A stretch of 64,000 bases of DNA. Origin: Fibrobacter succinogenes (lineage in GTDB: Bacteria; Fibrobacterota; Fibrobacteria; Fibrobacterales; Fibrobacteraceae). The position numbers and the translations under genes are program-made. The first letter of the stretch is position 1; each line of letters starts with the position of its first letter. Shown here in pieces: positions 1-8,137 of this stretch. Below the pieces are notes generated by a model that saw nothing but the letters and a program-made list of their open reading frames with translations, was not told the DNA's origin and did no database searches. The DNA is taken from positions 142,414-206,413 of the forward strand of contig CADBHQ010000004.1 in assembly GCA_902794535.1 (NCBI GenBank), in the 5' to 3' direction.

Positions 1-1
1 T

Positions 2-919
2 TCTTTGGCTTTAGATTCTATTCCTGACTACTATCGTCTGGATTCGTGTGTCGATGTGTATTATGATAAGCTGACTCTTGTGGAAAAACGGGAATCGAAT
101 TTTTTGTGCAAAACGAATAAGAAAAAGAATTCGTCTTCTTCTAGCGTGTTGACTCTGAGTTCTTCTAGTTTTAATCCGTCTGATTCTAGCACGTCTGATT
201 CTAGTTCTTCGGTTTCCAGTTCATCGGTTTCAGAATCTTCTGATTCAAGCTCTTCGGCATCAAGTTCTTCGTCGAATGGCTCTGCGGGAATTGATTTGAC
301 TGTGATATACGATTGCGCTGAATACGATTGTGTGACAACGGATTACTTGAATTCCAAAATGCTTGGCAGCGGTATGTATGGCTGGTATCTCGATACGCGT
401 GATAGCCAGGTGTACCGTACGGTGAAAATTGGTTCGCAGACTTGGATGGCGCAGAACTTGAACTACGCCACTGAAAAAAGCGCATGCTACTATGATTACG
501 ATTATTATTGTTCGCGATTTGGGCGACTTTATTACCAGAGTGAAGCTTTGACCGTATGCCCGAAAGGCTGGCATTTGCCGAGTCCCGAAGAATGGGATGA
601 ACTTGAAGACTATGTGGCTAATGAACTTGGGGATAGCACCGAGGTGGGTAATAGCTTAAAATCCATTAAAAGTTGGACAAATGAAATGGGGTCGGACTTG
701 TTTGGCTTTTCGGGCCTTGCAAGCCGTTATTTTGGTGAGGTTTACATTTGTGGTGGCGCTCATGGCGTGTATTGGACTTCTAAAGACTGCGAATATCGTT
801 GCCTGTTGAATGATAGGAGCGATTTGTATTCTTATTGGGAGGCTTATAGCGTCGATTGGGGAATGTCTGTCCGTTGTATTCTAGACGCCGATGTTGCGGG
901 CGAGGATTCGGGTTCTTAG
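2..919 (+). CDS. FISUMP-domain surface protein (5' end cut by window edge)
   Basis: The reading frame is open to the first base, so the true start lies upstream. Residues about 40-95 are almost pure Ser with Asp, Glu and Val, a long flexible linker of the kind Fibrobacter places between exported domains. After it comes the Fibrobacter succinogenes major paralogous (FISUMP) domain, seen as VKIGSQTWMAQNLNYAT, then a Cys/Tyr-rich loop, then CPKGWHLPSPEEWDELEDYV, and near the end a WTSKD motif and SVRCI. The fold is related to C-type-lectin-like or sulfatase-modifying-factor proteins, and family members are secreted or cell-surface proteins of unknown function. The stop is followed within about 35 bases by the next gene on the same strand, which has its own promoter-like box. 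Family assignment is confident; function is not known. Confidence 0.85.
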   Translation, partial: SLALDSIPDYYRLDSCVDVYYDKLTLVEKRESNFLCKTNKKKNSSSSSVLTLSSSSFNPSDSSTSDSSSSVSSSSVSESSDSSSSASSSSSNGSAGIDLTVIYDCAEYDCVTTDYLNSKMLGSGMYGWYLDTRDSQVYRTVKIGSQTWMAQNLNYATEKSACYYDYDYYCSRFGRLYYQSEALTVCPKGWHLPSPEEWDELEDYVANELGDSTEVGNSLKSIKSWTNEMGSDLFGFSGLASRYFGEVYICGGAHGVYWTSKDCEYRCLLNDRSDLYSYWEAYSVDWGMSVRCILDADVAGEDSGS

Positions 920-954
920 TTCCAAGATTTTCTATATTGTTTTTTGGAGGCTTT

Positions 955-1353
955 ATGCTGAAAAAACTGATTGCCATTCTGTTTGCCGCTGCGGTTTTTG
1001 CCGTGGCTGACCCTATTGCTATTGAAGGCCGCTTGACCGAAATTCCGGGCAAGATGCCGAGTAACGACTTGTACAGCTATGTGTACGTGTTCAAGTACAA
1101 GGTGCTGAAGGTGGAATCGGGCAAACTCGATGCCAAAGATGTGTTGGTTGGCGTTTACAACCCGCTGATTGCTCGCGGTAAGGTCAAGGACAAAATGGCT
1201 GACAAGTCTAAGGGCAATGTGGGCGAATTCAAGGCCAAGGCCAAGCATAAGCTTAAACTCGTGCCGCTCGAAGGCAATTGGGACGGCGCTGTCGAAGACG
1301 AATACTTTGACGACGAATCTCCGCGTTACCTTGCTATCGAAGTAAACGAGTAG
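955..1353 (+). CDS. small exported protein of unknown function, upstream of the O-acyltransferase
   Basis: This is a 132-residue protein with a clear signal peptide (MLKKLIAILFAAAVFAVA, cleavage expected before DPIAIEG). The body is rich in Lys, Asp and Val and looks like a small beta-rich domain. I recognise no family. The start at 955 is chosen because GGAGG at 946-950 is well placed and the signal peptide begins there; a longer reading from 856 would overlap the previous gene. The stop is 3 bases before the GTG of the MBOAT gene, so the two are probably translationally coupled and this protein may act in the periplasm with the acyltransferase. That role is inference from position only. Confidence 0.7.
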   Translation: MLKKLIAILFAAAVFAVADPIAIEGRLTEIPGKMPSNDLYSYVYVFKYKVLKVESGKLDAKDVLVGVYNPLIARGKVKDKMADKSKGNVGEFKAKAKHKLKLVPLEGNWDGAVEDEYFDDESPRYLAIEVNE

Positions 1354-1356
1354 TTC

Positions 1357-2775
1357 GTGGTCTTCTCCTCTCAGATCTTTCTGTTCTATTTCTTGCCGAC
1401 GTTTTTGGTCGGCTACTTTGTGTTGCACAAGCTGCATGCAAAGCATTCGACGCTGAATTTTTTCATCACGATTTTCAGCTACATTTTTTACGGCTGGCTT
1501 GAACCGTGGCTTGTGTTCTTGATGTTCAGCTGCACCTTGGTGGTGTACATTGCTGGGCGTTTTATTTCGGCTCCGGGTGCAGGTAAGTTGCAGCGGAACT
1601 TGGCGCTAGGGGTTGCGGTTGCGGTAAACCTTGGTGCTCTTGCTTACTTTAAGTACTACATGTTTGGTATGGGGGTCATCAACGATGTGGTGACCAAGCT
1701 TGGTTGTGAGCCGTTCTCGGTCATGACAGTCCTTTTGCCGGTAGGTATTTCGTTCTATTCGTTCCAGTCCATGAGTTATGCGATTGACGTGTGGCGTGGA
1801 ACCGCGCCTCCGGTCAAGAATTTTGCAACTTTCGCTTGCTATGTGGCCTTGTTCCCGCAGTTGGTGGCGGGCCCGATTGTGCGTTACAATACGGTGGCCG
1901 AAGAACTTGAAACGCGCACGCATACGCTTGAAAATTTTGTGCGCGGCATGGTGTTTTTCTGCTTCGGTTTTTCTGAAAAGATTTTCCTTGCAAACCAGGT
2001 AGGCATTATTGCCGACCGCGTTTTTGCGGCTGATGCTCCGGGCGTACTCAACAGCTGGTGGGGTTCGCTTGCGTACATGTTCCAGATTTATTTTGACTTC
2101 TCGGCCTATTCGAACATGGCGATTGGTCTTGGGCTCATGCTGGGGTTCCATTTCCCGCGTAACTTCGATGGTCCGTACCGCTCCAGAAGCATTACGGAAT
2201 TCTGGAAACGCTGGCATATCTCTTTGACGAGCTGGTTCCGCGATTACTTGTACATTCCGTTGGGCGGAAACCGCGTAGGCAAGTTCCGACTTTATTTTAA
2301 CCTGTTCTTAGTGATGTTCGTGAGCGGTGTGTGGCATGGGGCAAACTGGACGTTTGTATGCTGGGGCCTTTACCATGCATTCTTTATGATTGTGGAACGC
2401 GCGAATAACAAGCAGGCCCTTTATTACAAACTGCCTAAGGTAGTGCAGCTGACGCTTACGCAGATTATCGTGTTGTTTGGCTGGGTGCTGTTCCGTGCCG
2501 ATAGCATTGGCGAAGCTTGGCGCATGTGGAAGTGCATGCTCGGCTTGAATGCGGTGAGCACGACCGATACGATTCTTTCGGCTGAAATCTTTACGCCGAG
2601 TTGCCAGTTCTTTATGGCGCTAGCCTTTATGCTTTCGTTCTGGAAGTTCCGCAGCTATGACTGGTGCGACAAGGTGTCGCCGCAGCGCGTAGCGGTGGCC
2701 ATGGTGATTTTTGTGGTGGCGATCCTTGCTTTGTTTACTCAGAGTTACAATCCGTTTTTGTATTTCCAATTCTAG
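1357..2775 (+). CDS. MBOAT-family O-acyltransferase (AlgI/DltB type)
   Basis: A 472-residue polytopic inner-membrane protein. It begins MVFSSQIFLFYFLP, the standard AlgI opening, which fixes the unusual GTG start 3 bases after the previous stop. Family landmarks are PVGISFYSFQSMSY at about 129-141, YFDFSAYSNMAIGLGLMLGF at about 245-264, EFWKRWHISLTSWFRDY at 281-297, and the catalytic-His block SGVWHGANW with His327. AlgI-type proteins pass an acetyl (or other acyl) group across the membrane to a periplasmic SGNH partner that puts it on a polysaccharide. A plausible partner, the AlgJ/AlgX-like lipoprotein at 9580, lies in the same neighbourhood but is separated by two other operons. The natural substrate cannot be read from the sequence. 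Confidence 0.9.
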   Translation: MVFSSQIFLFYFLPTFLVGYFVLHKLHAKHSTLNFFITIFSYIFYGWLEPWLVFLMFSCTLVVYIAGRFISAPGAGKLQRNLALGVAVAVNLGALAYFKYYMFGMGVINDVVTKLGCEPFSVMTVLLPVGISFYSFQSMSYAIDVWRGTAPPVKNFATFACYVALFPQLVAGPIVRYNTVAEELETRTHTLENFVRGMVFFCFGFSEKIFLANQVGIIADRVFAADAPGVLNSWWGSLAYMFQIYFDFSAYSNMAIGLGLMLGFHFPRNFDGPYRSRSITEFWKRWHISLTSWFRDYLYIPLGGNRVGKFRLYFNLFLVMFVSGVWHGANWTFVCWGLYHAFFMIVERANNKQALYYKLPKVVQLTLTQIIVLFGWVLFRADSIGEAWRMWKCMLGLNAVSTTDTILSAEIFTPSCQFFMALAFMLSFWKFRSYDWCDKVSPQRVAVAMVIFVVAILALFTQSYNPFLYFQF

Positions 2776-2809
2776 TCAAATGTCCTAGTCTAGCGAATAC
2801 TTAATTTTC

Positions 2810-2817
2810 TATTTTTA
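2810..2817 (+). promoter_or_regulatory. -7-like box (TATTTTTA) abutting the start of the SurA-like lipoprotein
   Basis: TATTTTTA lies 5 bases before the ATG at 2823, and there is no Shine-Dalgarno sequence between them. It fits the recurrent TAnnTTTG-like pattern seen before many genes here and predicts a leaderless or nearly leaderless transcript. Confidence 0.5.
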
Positions 2818-2822
2818 AGCCC

Positions 2823-3647
2823 ATGAAATATTTAACCCGTTTTTTGAGTGTAGCCGGCCTTGCATTTCTCTCTGTTTTTGCAGGCTGTAACAGTCCGTTT
2901 TCCGAAGATGATCCGGTTGTCGTATCGGTAGGGGAGTCCAAGCTCCGTCAGTCTGCCGTTTACCGTCTTGTCCCTGAATGGGATTACATGACTGACCGCG
3001 AAAAGTTGACTTTCCTGGAACATTGGATCGACGAAGAAACCATTTACCAGGAAGCAATGGCCAAGGGCTTTTGGAAGGATTCTGCCCTGCAGGAACAGAT
3101 TAGGCGTACCGAACGCAAGTTGACGGTGGATTACTACCTGCAGACGTTTGCCGACACCATGATGCTCGGCGATACCGAAAAGTTGGATTACTATCACGCC
3201 CATCCGGAATTCTTTGTCCGCGGTCGTAACTTGCTGACTGGCTCTATCCTTTATTTTAAGGATTGGCAGATGGCTGAAATGTATTACAAGGGCCACAGAA
3301 AGCTGACTTATGAAACCTATGCCGCTAACAGCTGGATGGTCAAGCGTATTGAAAACTTCGATACAGTGGCCGTTAGCCCCGATAGCTGCCTTATCCCGTC
3401 GTTTACCGATGTGGAATTCGGCAAACTTTCTCAGGTGAAGCTTTGCGGTGGTCAGCTCAAGGCCGCTGTCATTCTGTCTCGACTCGATTCTGCTGATGTG
3501 CTGCCCTACGCCGAAGTGGCCGAAGATGTGGCTGCCCGCGCCTGGGTTGAACACCAGAAGACGGTGCTTTCTCGCTTGAAAAAGGAATGGAAAAAGGTCC
3601 GTCCGATTTTCTCGCAGATGAATGTTTTTAGTGAAAAGGAAAAGTAA
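2823..3647 (+). CDS. lipoprotein with SurA-like chaperone fold but no isomerase domain
   Basis: A 274-residue protein with a lipoprotein signal ending FAGC. The mature part starts with DDPVVVSVGESKLRQSAVYRL, then EKLTFLEHWIDEETIYQEAMAKGF, the helical N-terminal pattern shared by SurA, PpiD and PrsA proteins. The parvulin-like catalytic segment seen twice in the next gene is not recognisable here. Its stop overlaps the ATG of the SurA-type gene by one base (TAATG), so the two are coupled. I infer a membrane-anchored periplasmic chaperone partner of that protein. The family resemblance is moderate and rests on the N-terminal pattern and gene order. Confidence 0.65.
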   Translation: MKYLTRFLSVAGLAFLSVFAGCNSPFSEDDPVVVSVGESKLRQSAVYRLVPEWDYMTDREKLTFLEHWIDEETIYQEAMAKGFWKDSALQEQIRRTERKLTVDYYLQTFADTMMLGDTEKLDYYHAHPEFFVRGRNLLTGSILYFKDWQMAEMYYKGHRKLTYETYAANSWMVKRIENFDTVAVSPDSCLIPSFTDVEFGKLSQVKLCGGQLKAAVILSRLDSADVLPYAEVAEDVAARAWVEHQKTVLSRLKKEWKKVRPIFSQMNVFSEKEK

Positions 3648-4942
3648 TGAAGTTTCCTGCTGGAATGAAACTTTTTGTTTCTGTACTGAGTGCTTGTGCC
3701 GCATTTGCCATGGCTGAACCCGTGTTGATGGAAGGGGTGGCGGCCGTGGTCGACGGTAAGCCGATCATGCGTTCTGAATTTTTGAACCATTTGTACCGCT
3801 TTCAAGAAACGCCCGAAGGCTCGGCAATGTCCGAAGCTGACCAGCGTAAGTATGTGCTTGACCAGATGATTGAAGAAAAGGTCTTGTTGAGCCGTATTGA
3901 TCGCGATTCCATTGTGATTACCGATAACGAAGTGGACCAGCGCGTGAATGCGCACTTGTCGCAGCTTGCAGCAAGCCAGAATACGGACCTTGCAACGCTT
4001 GAAAAGGCGATTCGTGCTCAGCTTGGTATTAGCATGTCGCAGTACCGAGACCAGCTTTCGAAACAGATTCGTAACCATATTGAAATGGCTCGCGTGCGTC
4101 AGCGCCATGTGGGTGCGATTTCTCCGACCAAGAAAGAAGTGGATGCCTTTTTTGCAGAATACAAGGATTCTATTCCGCAGCAGTTTAACTGTGTGCTCTT
4201 GAGCCACATTCAGCTCCCGATTGAACCGGATTCCATGATCGTTGATTCGGTAAAGAAAGTTGCTGAAGCCTTGATTGATACGTTGAACCTGGGTATGAGC
4301 TTTGAGCTTTTGGCGAAGGCGCATTCGCAGGATTCTTCTGCTGCAAAGGGTGGCGACCTCGGCTACTTTAAGCGCGGCCAGCTGGACCCGGTGTTTGAAC
4401 GTACGCTTGAAATGCTGAAGAATGGCCAGTATTCTTCGAACCCGATCAAGACCAAGCTTGGTTGGCACATTGCCCGCGTGCTTGGCCGTAAAGAAGACGG
4501 TGTGCGTTCTGCCCAGATTTTGCTTCGCACGATTCCGACTGCCAAGGATTCTGCTGAGGTTCTTGCTCGTGCGGATTCTTTGAGAAACGCAATCAAGACG
4601 ACGGAAGCTTTTGCCGCAGCAGCTAGAAAGTTTAGTGAAGACAAGTCCAGCAATTTTGCCGGCGGCCGTCTCGGTTGGTTCCAGCGTAACGAAATGGAAC
4701 CGGCTTATGTGGAACCGGTTGCTAACTTGAGTGTGGGTGAAATTTCGGAACCGGTGCTGATTGATGGCGCTTACCATTTGTTCCGTTTGGATGATTCCCG
4801 CCAGACGCGCGACTTGACGCTGGATGAAGATTACGGCAAGATTGAGCAGATGGCTGCAACGCACCTTGAAAACCAGAAGCTCGAAGCTCTGGTGAAAAAG
4901 TGGCGCGAAGAAGTCCATATTGAAATCCGCATGACTGAGTAG
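3647..4942 (+). CDS. surA: SurA-type periplasmic peptidyl-prolyl isomerase with two parvulin domains
   Basis: 431 residues, close to the usual SurA length. A signal peptide ends at about AFAMA. Residues about 27-165 form the SurA N-terminal chaperone region (AAVVDGKPIMRSEFLNHL, then YVLDQMIEEKVLL). A first parvulin domain runs about 175-280 (LAKAHSQDSSAAKGGDLGYF, then KTKLGWHIARVLG). A second runs about 285-385 (AAARKFSEDKSSNFAGGRLGWF, then PVLIDGAYHLFRL). SurA helps outer-membrane proteins fold in the periplasm. It sits in a tight operon: one-base overlap with the lipoprotein upstream and 3 bases to the FtsE-type gene downstream. Confidence 0.9.
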   Translation: MKFPAGMKLFVSVLSACAAFAMAEPVLMEGVAAVVDGKPIMRSEFLNHLYRFQETPEGSAMSEADQRKYVLDQMIEEKVLLSRIDRDSIVITDNEVDQRVNAHLSQLAASQNTDLATLEKAIRAQLGISMSQYRDQLSKQIRNHIEMARVRQRHVGAISPTKKEVDAFFAEYKDSIPQQFNCVLLSHIQLPIEPDSMIVDSVKKVAEALIDTLNLGMSFELLAKAHSQDSSAAKGGDLGYFKRGQLDPVFERTLEMLKNGQYSSNPIKTKLGWHIARVLGRKEDGVRSAQILLRTIPTAKDSAEVLARADSLRNAIKTTEAFAAAARKFSEDKSSNFAGGRLGWFQRNEMEPAYVEPVANLSVGEISEPVLIDGAYHLFRLDDSRQTRDLTLDEDYGKIEQMAATHLENQKLEALVKKWREEVHIEIRMTE

Positions 4943-4945
4943 CGC

Positions 4946-5635
4946 ATGATTCACTTTAACCACGTCACTAAATCTTACGAGGATAATTGGAAGGCGCTTT
5001 CCAATGTGACGTTGCGTATTCATAAAGGTGAATTTGTATTCTTGACCGGACATTCTGGTGCTGGTAAGTCGACGCTTTTGAAGTTGATTTACATGGACGA
5101 ACGTCCGGACGAAGAACGCGGTGGCCAGGTGATGGTGAAGTTTACGGGCGACTGCCTGTATGACAGCAAGAATACGCCTGACAACAAGATTCAAGCGCTT
5201 CGCCGCAAGATGGGAATTATCTTCCAGGACTTTAAGCTGTTGCCGGACCGCAATGTGTTTGAAAATGTGGCGCTTGCGCTCCGCATTGTGGGGACGCCTA
5301 GCAGCAAGATTAATGCGGCTGTCTTTGATGCTTTAGCACTCGTGGGTATTAGTCAGAAACGCTTTGCCATGCCGTATACGCTTTCGGGCGGTGAACAGCA
5401 GCGCGTGGCGATTGCGCGTGCAATGGTGCATAACCCGTACCTGCTTTTGGCTGACGAACCGACGGGTAACTTGGACCCGAAAAACGCTGAAGAAGTCTTT
5501 AAGATTTTCAAGGAAATCAATGCCCGCGGTACAACTGTGGTGATGGCAACCCATAACCCGGACTTTTATCTGAATAGCCCGTTCCGCCGCTTGGTGCTTG
5601 ACCACGGCGAACTCTTGAATAGAGATTTGATTTAA
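4946..5635 (+). CDS. ftsE: FtsE-type ABC ATPase (cell division)
   Basis: A 229-residue cytoplasmic ATP-binding subunit. Walker A is GHSGAGKST at 35-43, the Q-loop is IIFQDFKLLPDRNVFENV at about 91-108, the signature is LSGGEQQRVAIARA from 146, and Walker B is LLLADEPTGNLD at 167-178. The Q-loop region and the opening IHFNHVTKSY are typical of FtsE, which with FtsX controls septal murein hydrolases. About ten extra residues occur after Walker A (DERPDEERGGQVMVKF). No ftsX follows: the next gene is convergent and overlaps by 4 bases. An FtsE-like or lipoprotein-release (LolD-like) ATPase are the alternatives, and FtsE fits better. Confidence 0.82.
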   Translation: MIHFNHVTKSYEDNWKALSNVTLRIHKGEFVFLTGHSGAGKSTLLKLIYMDERPDEERGGQVMVKFTGDCLYDSKNTPDNKIQALRRKMGIIFQDFKLLPDRNVFENVALALRIVGTPSSKINAAVFDALALVGISQKRFAMPYTLSGGEQQRVAIARAMVHNPYLLLADEPTGNLDPKNAEEVFKIFKEINARGTTVVMATHNPDFYLNSPFRRLVLDHGELLNRDLI

Positions 5636-6390
5636 ACTTGAATGGTGCGGATTTCGCCGGGCTTTAAATCACCTAGCGAGTATTTATCGAATTGAATGCG
5701 CATGAGGCGCATGACTTCATAGCCGAGGTGGGCCAGCATGCGACGGATTTCGCGGTTCTTGCCTTCGGACAAAGTAATTTCAAGCCAACAGTTCTTTTCG
5801 CCTTCGTTTGCGAGTGTGACGCGTTCGGCATGCATGAATTCTTCGCTTTCGCCGAAGACGCGGGGCGGAACGCTGAAGCCTTTTTCCATTTGCGAAAGTT
5901 CGGTGGCGGTGGGTTTGCCCTTGACCTGCACGCGGTAGATTTTGAGGTGTGTGGGGTCGGTGAGGACGCGATCCGCCCAGGTTGTGTCGTTAGTAAACAG
6001 CAGCAAGCCTTCGCTTGCGGCGTCGAGGCGGCCTACGGGAGCGATGTGTGGCATGGGTTTGCCGGGATACATCTTGGCGAATTGCTCGCGGAATAAATCC
6101 ATCACGGTCTTGCGGCCCTTTTCGTCGCTTGCGGTGGTGACGATTCCGCGAGGCTTGTTCATGGCGAAGTAGACGAACTCGCTTGCGGTAACGGGGACGC
6201 CGTCAACGAGAATTTCGTCGTTTTCGTAGGCAGGCGATTCGGGGTCGCGCACAGGCTTGCCACGGAGAAACACGTGGCCTTCGCGCACCAACTTTTCGGC
6301 TTGGCTGCGGCTGCAATAGCCGCGTTTGGAAATGACGCGGGCAACGCCGTGGGCGCCTTGCTTTGTGGGTTTGCGGTTATTGAATGCCAT
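5632..6390 (-). CDS. 23S/16S rRNA pseudouridine synthase, RsuA/RluB family
   Basis: 252 residues. The N-terminal S4 RNA-binding domain is GVARVISKRGYCSRSQAEKLVREG at about 16-39. The catalytic domain has PVGRLDAASEGLLLFTND with the catalytic Asp in GRLD, and ends with KNREIRRMLAHLGYEVMRLMRIQFDKYSLGDL, the RsuA/RluB/RluE signature. These enzymes isomerise single uridines in ribosomal RNA. Which position is modified cannot be told, so no symbol is given. The start overlaps the end of the arginase-fold gene by 14 bases. It is the last gene of a minus-strand operon and overlaps convergent ftsE by 4 bases. Confidence 0.9.
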   Translation of the reverse strand: MAFNNRKPTKQGAHGVARVISKRGYCSRSQAEKLVREGHVFLRGKPVRDPESPAYENDEILVDGVPVTASEFVYFAMNKPRGIVTTASDEKGRKTVMDLFREQFAKMYPGKPMPHIAPVGRLDAASEGLLLFTNDTTWADRVLTDPTHLKIYRVQVKGKPTATELSQMEKGFSVPPRVFGESEEFMHAERVTLANEGEKNCWLEITLSEGKNREIRRMLAHLGYEVMRLMRIQFDKYSLGDLKPGEIRTIQV

Positions 6391-7186
6391 GGAGCCCCGT
6401 GAGTAAGCGGAAAAGTTTCTCGTTTAGAGCGTTGTTGAGCGCGTCTGCTGTGGCGGTGTCTTCGAATCCTATGTCGCGGGCGCGTTCTCCGCAAATGTCG
6501 ATGCCTAGAATTTTTCGATTTTGGGCGAGAATCTGGAGCGTTTCGGCCAGTTGGTCGTAGGTGAGAGAACCTTGATCCCAGTTGGTGGCTGCCTCTGCCG
6601 TAGAGAGGGCGTCTTTATCAATGGATATATAGAGGCTAGACGAAAGAGATGTGAAATGTGAGATGTGAGATGAGAGTGTGACTATCTCACTTTCGCGGAT
6701 GAAGGTGACGCGGTTTAGTATTTCGGCGGAGTTTGCTTGTGAAAGGTCTTCGCGAATTTCTTCGACTAGGTGGTCGGCGACTCCGATAACGATTACATTC
6801 TGCACGAACTTGTTGTGGTCTAGAACTTCTTTAATCCAGCCACCGCAACTCAAGATTCCTTCGAATCTGGGCGGTTGCATGTCGGGATGGTGGTCGAATA
6901 CCACAAGGTCAAACGGTTCCTGAACTTGGTCTGTCCAGAGCTTGCTCATGTAGTGGTAATTGCCGTTGTCGAAAAAGTGAATGCCGAAGGAATCGTTGCC
7001 AACGCTTTCGATTTGTTGATGGAGAATGGCTTGCGCTTCGTCATCGCAGTAGCAGTCGGTGCCGTCAACTTGAGTGCAATCAAACCAATGAATATTCTTG
7101 TCGGTAGCCGCAGACTCCCGCAACCCTTGTATAAAAGGCTGCTCGGCGTAAACGCCTGTGAAATCTTGAACGGTAACGACTGGCAT
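6377..7186 (-). CDS. arginase/agmatinase-fold protein (metal-dependent ureohydrolase-like)
   Basis: 269 residues. Two motifs carry acidic and His residues typical of the arginase binuclear metal site: FDHHPDMQ (Asp98, His99, His100, Asp102) and ISIDKDAL (Asp190, Asp192), with a closing LGIDICGE. I therefore expect an arginase-fold hydrolase or a related deacetylase-like protein; true arginase activity is not established. Residues about 171-185 (LSSHISHFTSLSSSL) look foreign and are encoded by a short dispersed repeat at 6649-6682. A TATATTTG box at 7194-7201 sits 7 bases before the ATG, so the gene may also be transcribed apart from the radical SAM gene upstream. Confidence 0.7.
   Translation of the reverse strand: MPVVTVQDFTGVYAEQPFIQGLRESAATDKNIHWFDCTQVDGTDCYCDDEAQAILHQQIESVGNDSFGIHFFDNGNYHYMSKLWTDQVQEPFDLVVFDHHPDMQPPRFEGILSCGGWIKEVLDHNKFVQNVIVIGVADHLVEEIREDLSQANSAEILNRVTFIRESEIVTLSSHISHFTSLSSSLYISIDKDALSTAEAATNWDQGSLTYDQLAETLQILAQNRKILGIDICGERARDIGFEDTATADALNNALNEKLFRLLTGLHGIQ
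6649..6682. repeat. dispersed tgtgaaatgtgagatg repeat inside the arginase-fold gene
   Basis: Tandem-like tgtgaaatg / tgtgagatg units end in a gtgagat...atctcac inverted pair. A relative occurs at 52271-52304 (other strand) and a shorter version at 21470-21496. It is translated in frame here as a Ser/His-rich stretch. Confidence 0.6.
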
Positions 7187-7193
7187 GTTGACT

Positions 7194-7201
7194 CAAATAT
7201 A
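7194..7201 (-). promoter_or_regulatory. -7-like box TATATTTG before the arginase-fold gene
   Basis: An exact TAnnTTTG match, 7 bases before the ATG at 7186, in the 18-base gap after the radical SAM gene. It suggests an internal promoter and a nearly leaderless transcript. Confidence 0.5.
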
Positions 7202-7204
7202 AAC

Positions 7205-8134
7205 TTATTTTCCAAAGCGCTTGCAGAAGGTGCAACTTTGACAAAGCGGGTGGCGCAATTCGTGTTTTTCGAATCCTTCGCGGAGGCTATTGGCTGCAGG
7301 TGATTCGAGAATTTCGGCGAGGCTTTGGTCGGCTATGTGCCCGAGCGTGATTTGCCCGCTATGGTCGAGACAGCAAGCGACAACGCGTCCGTCATGGAGT
7401 ACCGCAACGTGCGTGTCTAAAGCGCGGCACGTGCCTGCGATTCTTTCGTCTCTCGTCTGTAGGGCTTTGCACGTTCTCTCGTCTAACTCGGGCCATTCAA
7501 AGCGGGAATCTTGATGCAGGTAAATTCTTCCGACAACGGGGAAACTCTTGTGCCGACTGCAGAAATGCTCTAGCGAAATTTGTTGGCGAGGTTCTGCGCC
7601 GCTTGATGCGTTGCCGAAAGCTTCGTTGACCTTGGAAATCATGGTTTGATTCCATGCGTCGCTGGCGTCGTCGCCTACGTTCCAGAGTCTTAAATTGATA
7701 TACAGGTCCGGACGTTCGGCGTTTGCGAGCTTACAAAAGTCGAGGACATCTTGAAGGTGGCGCGAGGCTATCTCTGGCGTAAGTTCCGCATAGGCATGCG
7801 TTGAAAAATTCACTTGTCGCACGGCGGGGGAGGCAAGAATCAGCTTGCCGGTGCGTGCAATGGTGGTGCCGTTTGTGGTCAAGTTCAGTTTGAGGGTTGT
7901 GGATTCTAGTTTTTTAAGGAAAAGTCCGAATCCTGGATGCAGCGTGGGTTCGCCAAGCACATGAAAGTAGACGTTCTCGGCTACGGTTGCCGATTCGGCA
8001 ATACAACGCTCGAATAGTTCCGAACTCATGAAATCACGCTTGCCCTGCGGATTGTCAGAAGAACCCTTTCCGCAGGGGCAAAAGCTGCAATTCAAATTGC
8101 AAACATTTGTGATTTCAATATAGACCGCGTTCAT
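7205..8134 (-). CDS. radical SAM protein with SPASM-like C-terminus
   Basis: 309 residues. CNLNCSFC (Cys12, Cys16, Cys19) is the CxxxCxxC loop that binds the SAM-cleaving 4Fe-4S cluster. Next comes HVLGEPTLHPGF, the usual GEPTLHP element. The C-terminal part has further Cys residues (VVACCLDHS, then CQSCTFC at 298-304) as in SPASM domains holding auxiliary clusters. Such proteins modify peptides, RNA or small molecules, and the substrate is not evident. The start is 3 bases after the CLC stop, so the two are in one operon. No small precursor-peptide gene is visible next to it. Confidence 0.85.
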   Translation of the reverse strand: MNAVYIEITNVCNLNCSFCPCGKGSSDNPQGKRDFMSSELFERCIAESATVAENVYFHVLGEPTLHPGFGLFLKKLESTTLKLNLTTNGTTIARTGKLILASPAVRQVNFSTHAYAELTPEIASRHLQDVLDFCKLANAERPDLYINLRLWNVGDDASDAWNQTMISKVNEAFGNASSGAEPRQQISLEHFCSRHKSFPVVGRIYLHQDSRFEWPELDERTCKALQTRDERIAGTCRALDTHVAVLHDGRVVACCLDHSGQITLGHIADQSLAEILESPAANSLREGFEKHELRHPLCQSCTFCKRFGK

Positions 8135-8137
8135 GCT

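Noticed and set aside
3506..5194. A 562-codon antisense ORF across surA and ftsE.
   Set aside because: It spans gene borders of a convincing operon and encodes a His/Arg-rich protein without family features.
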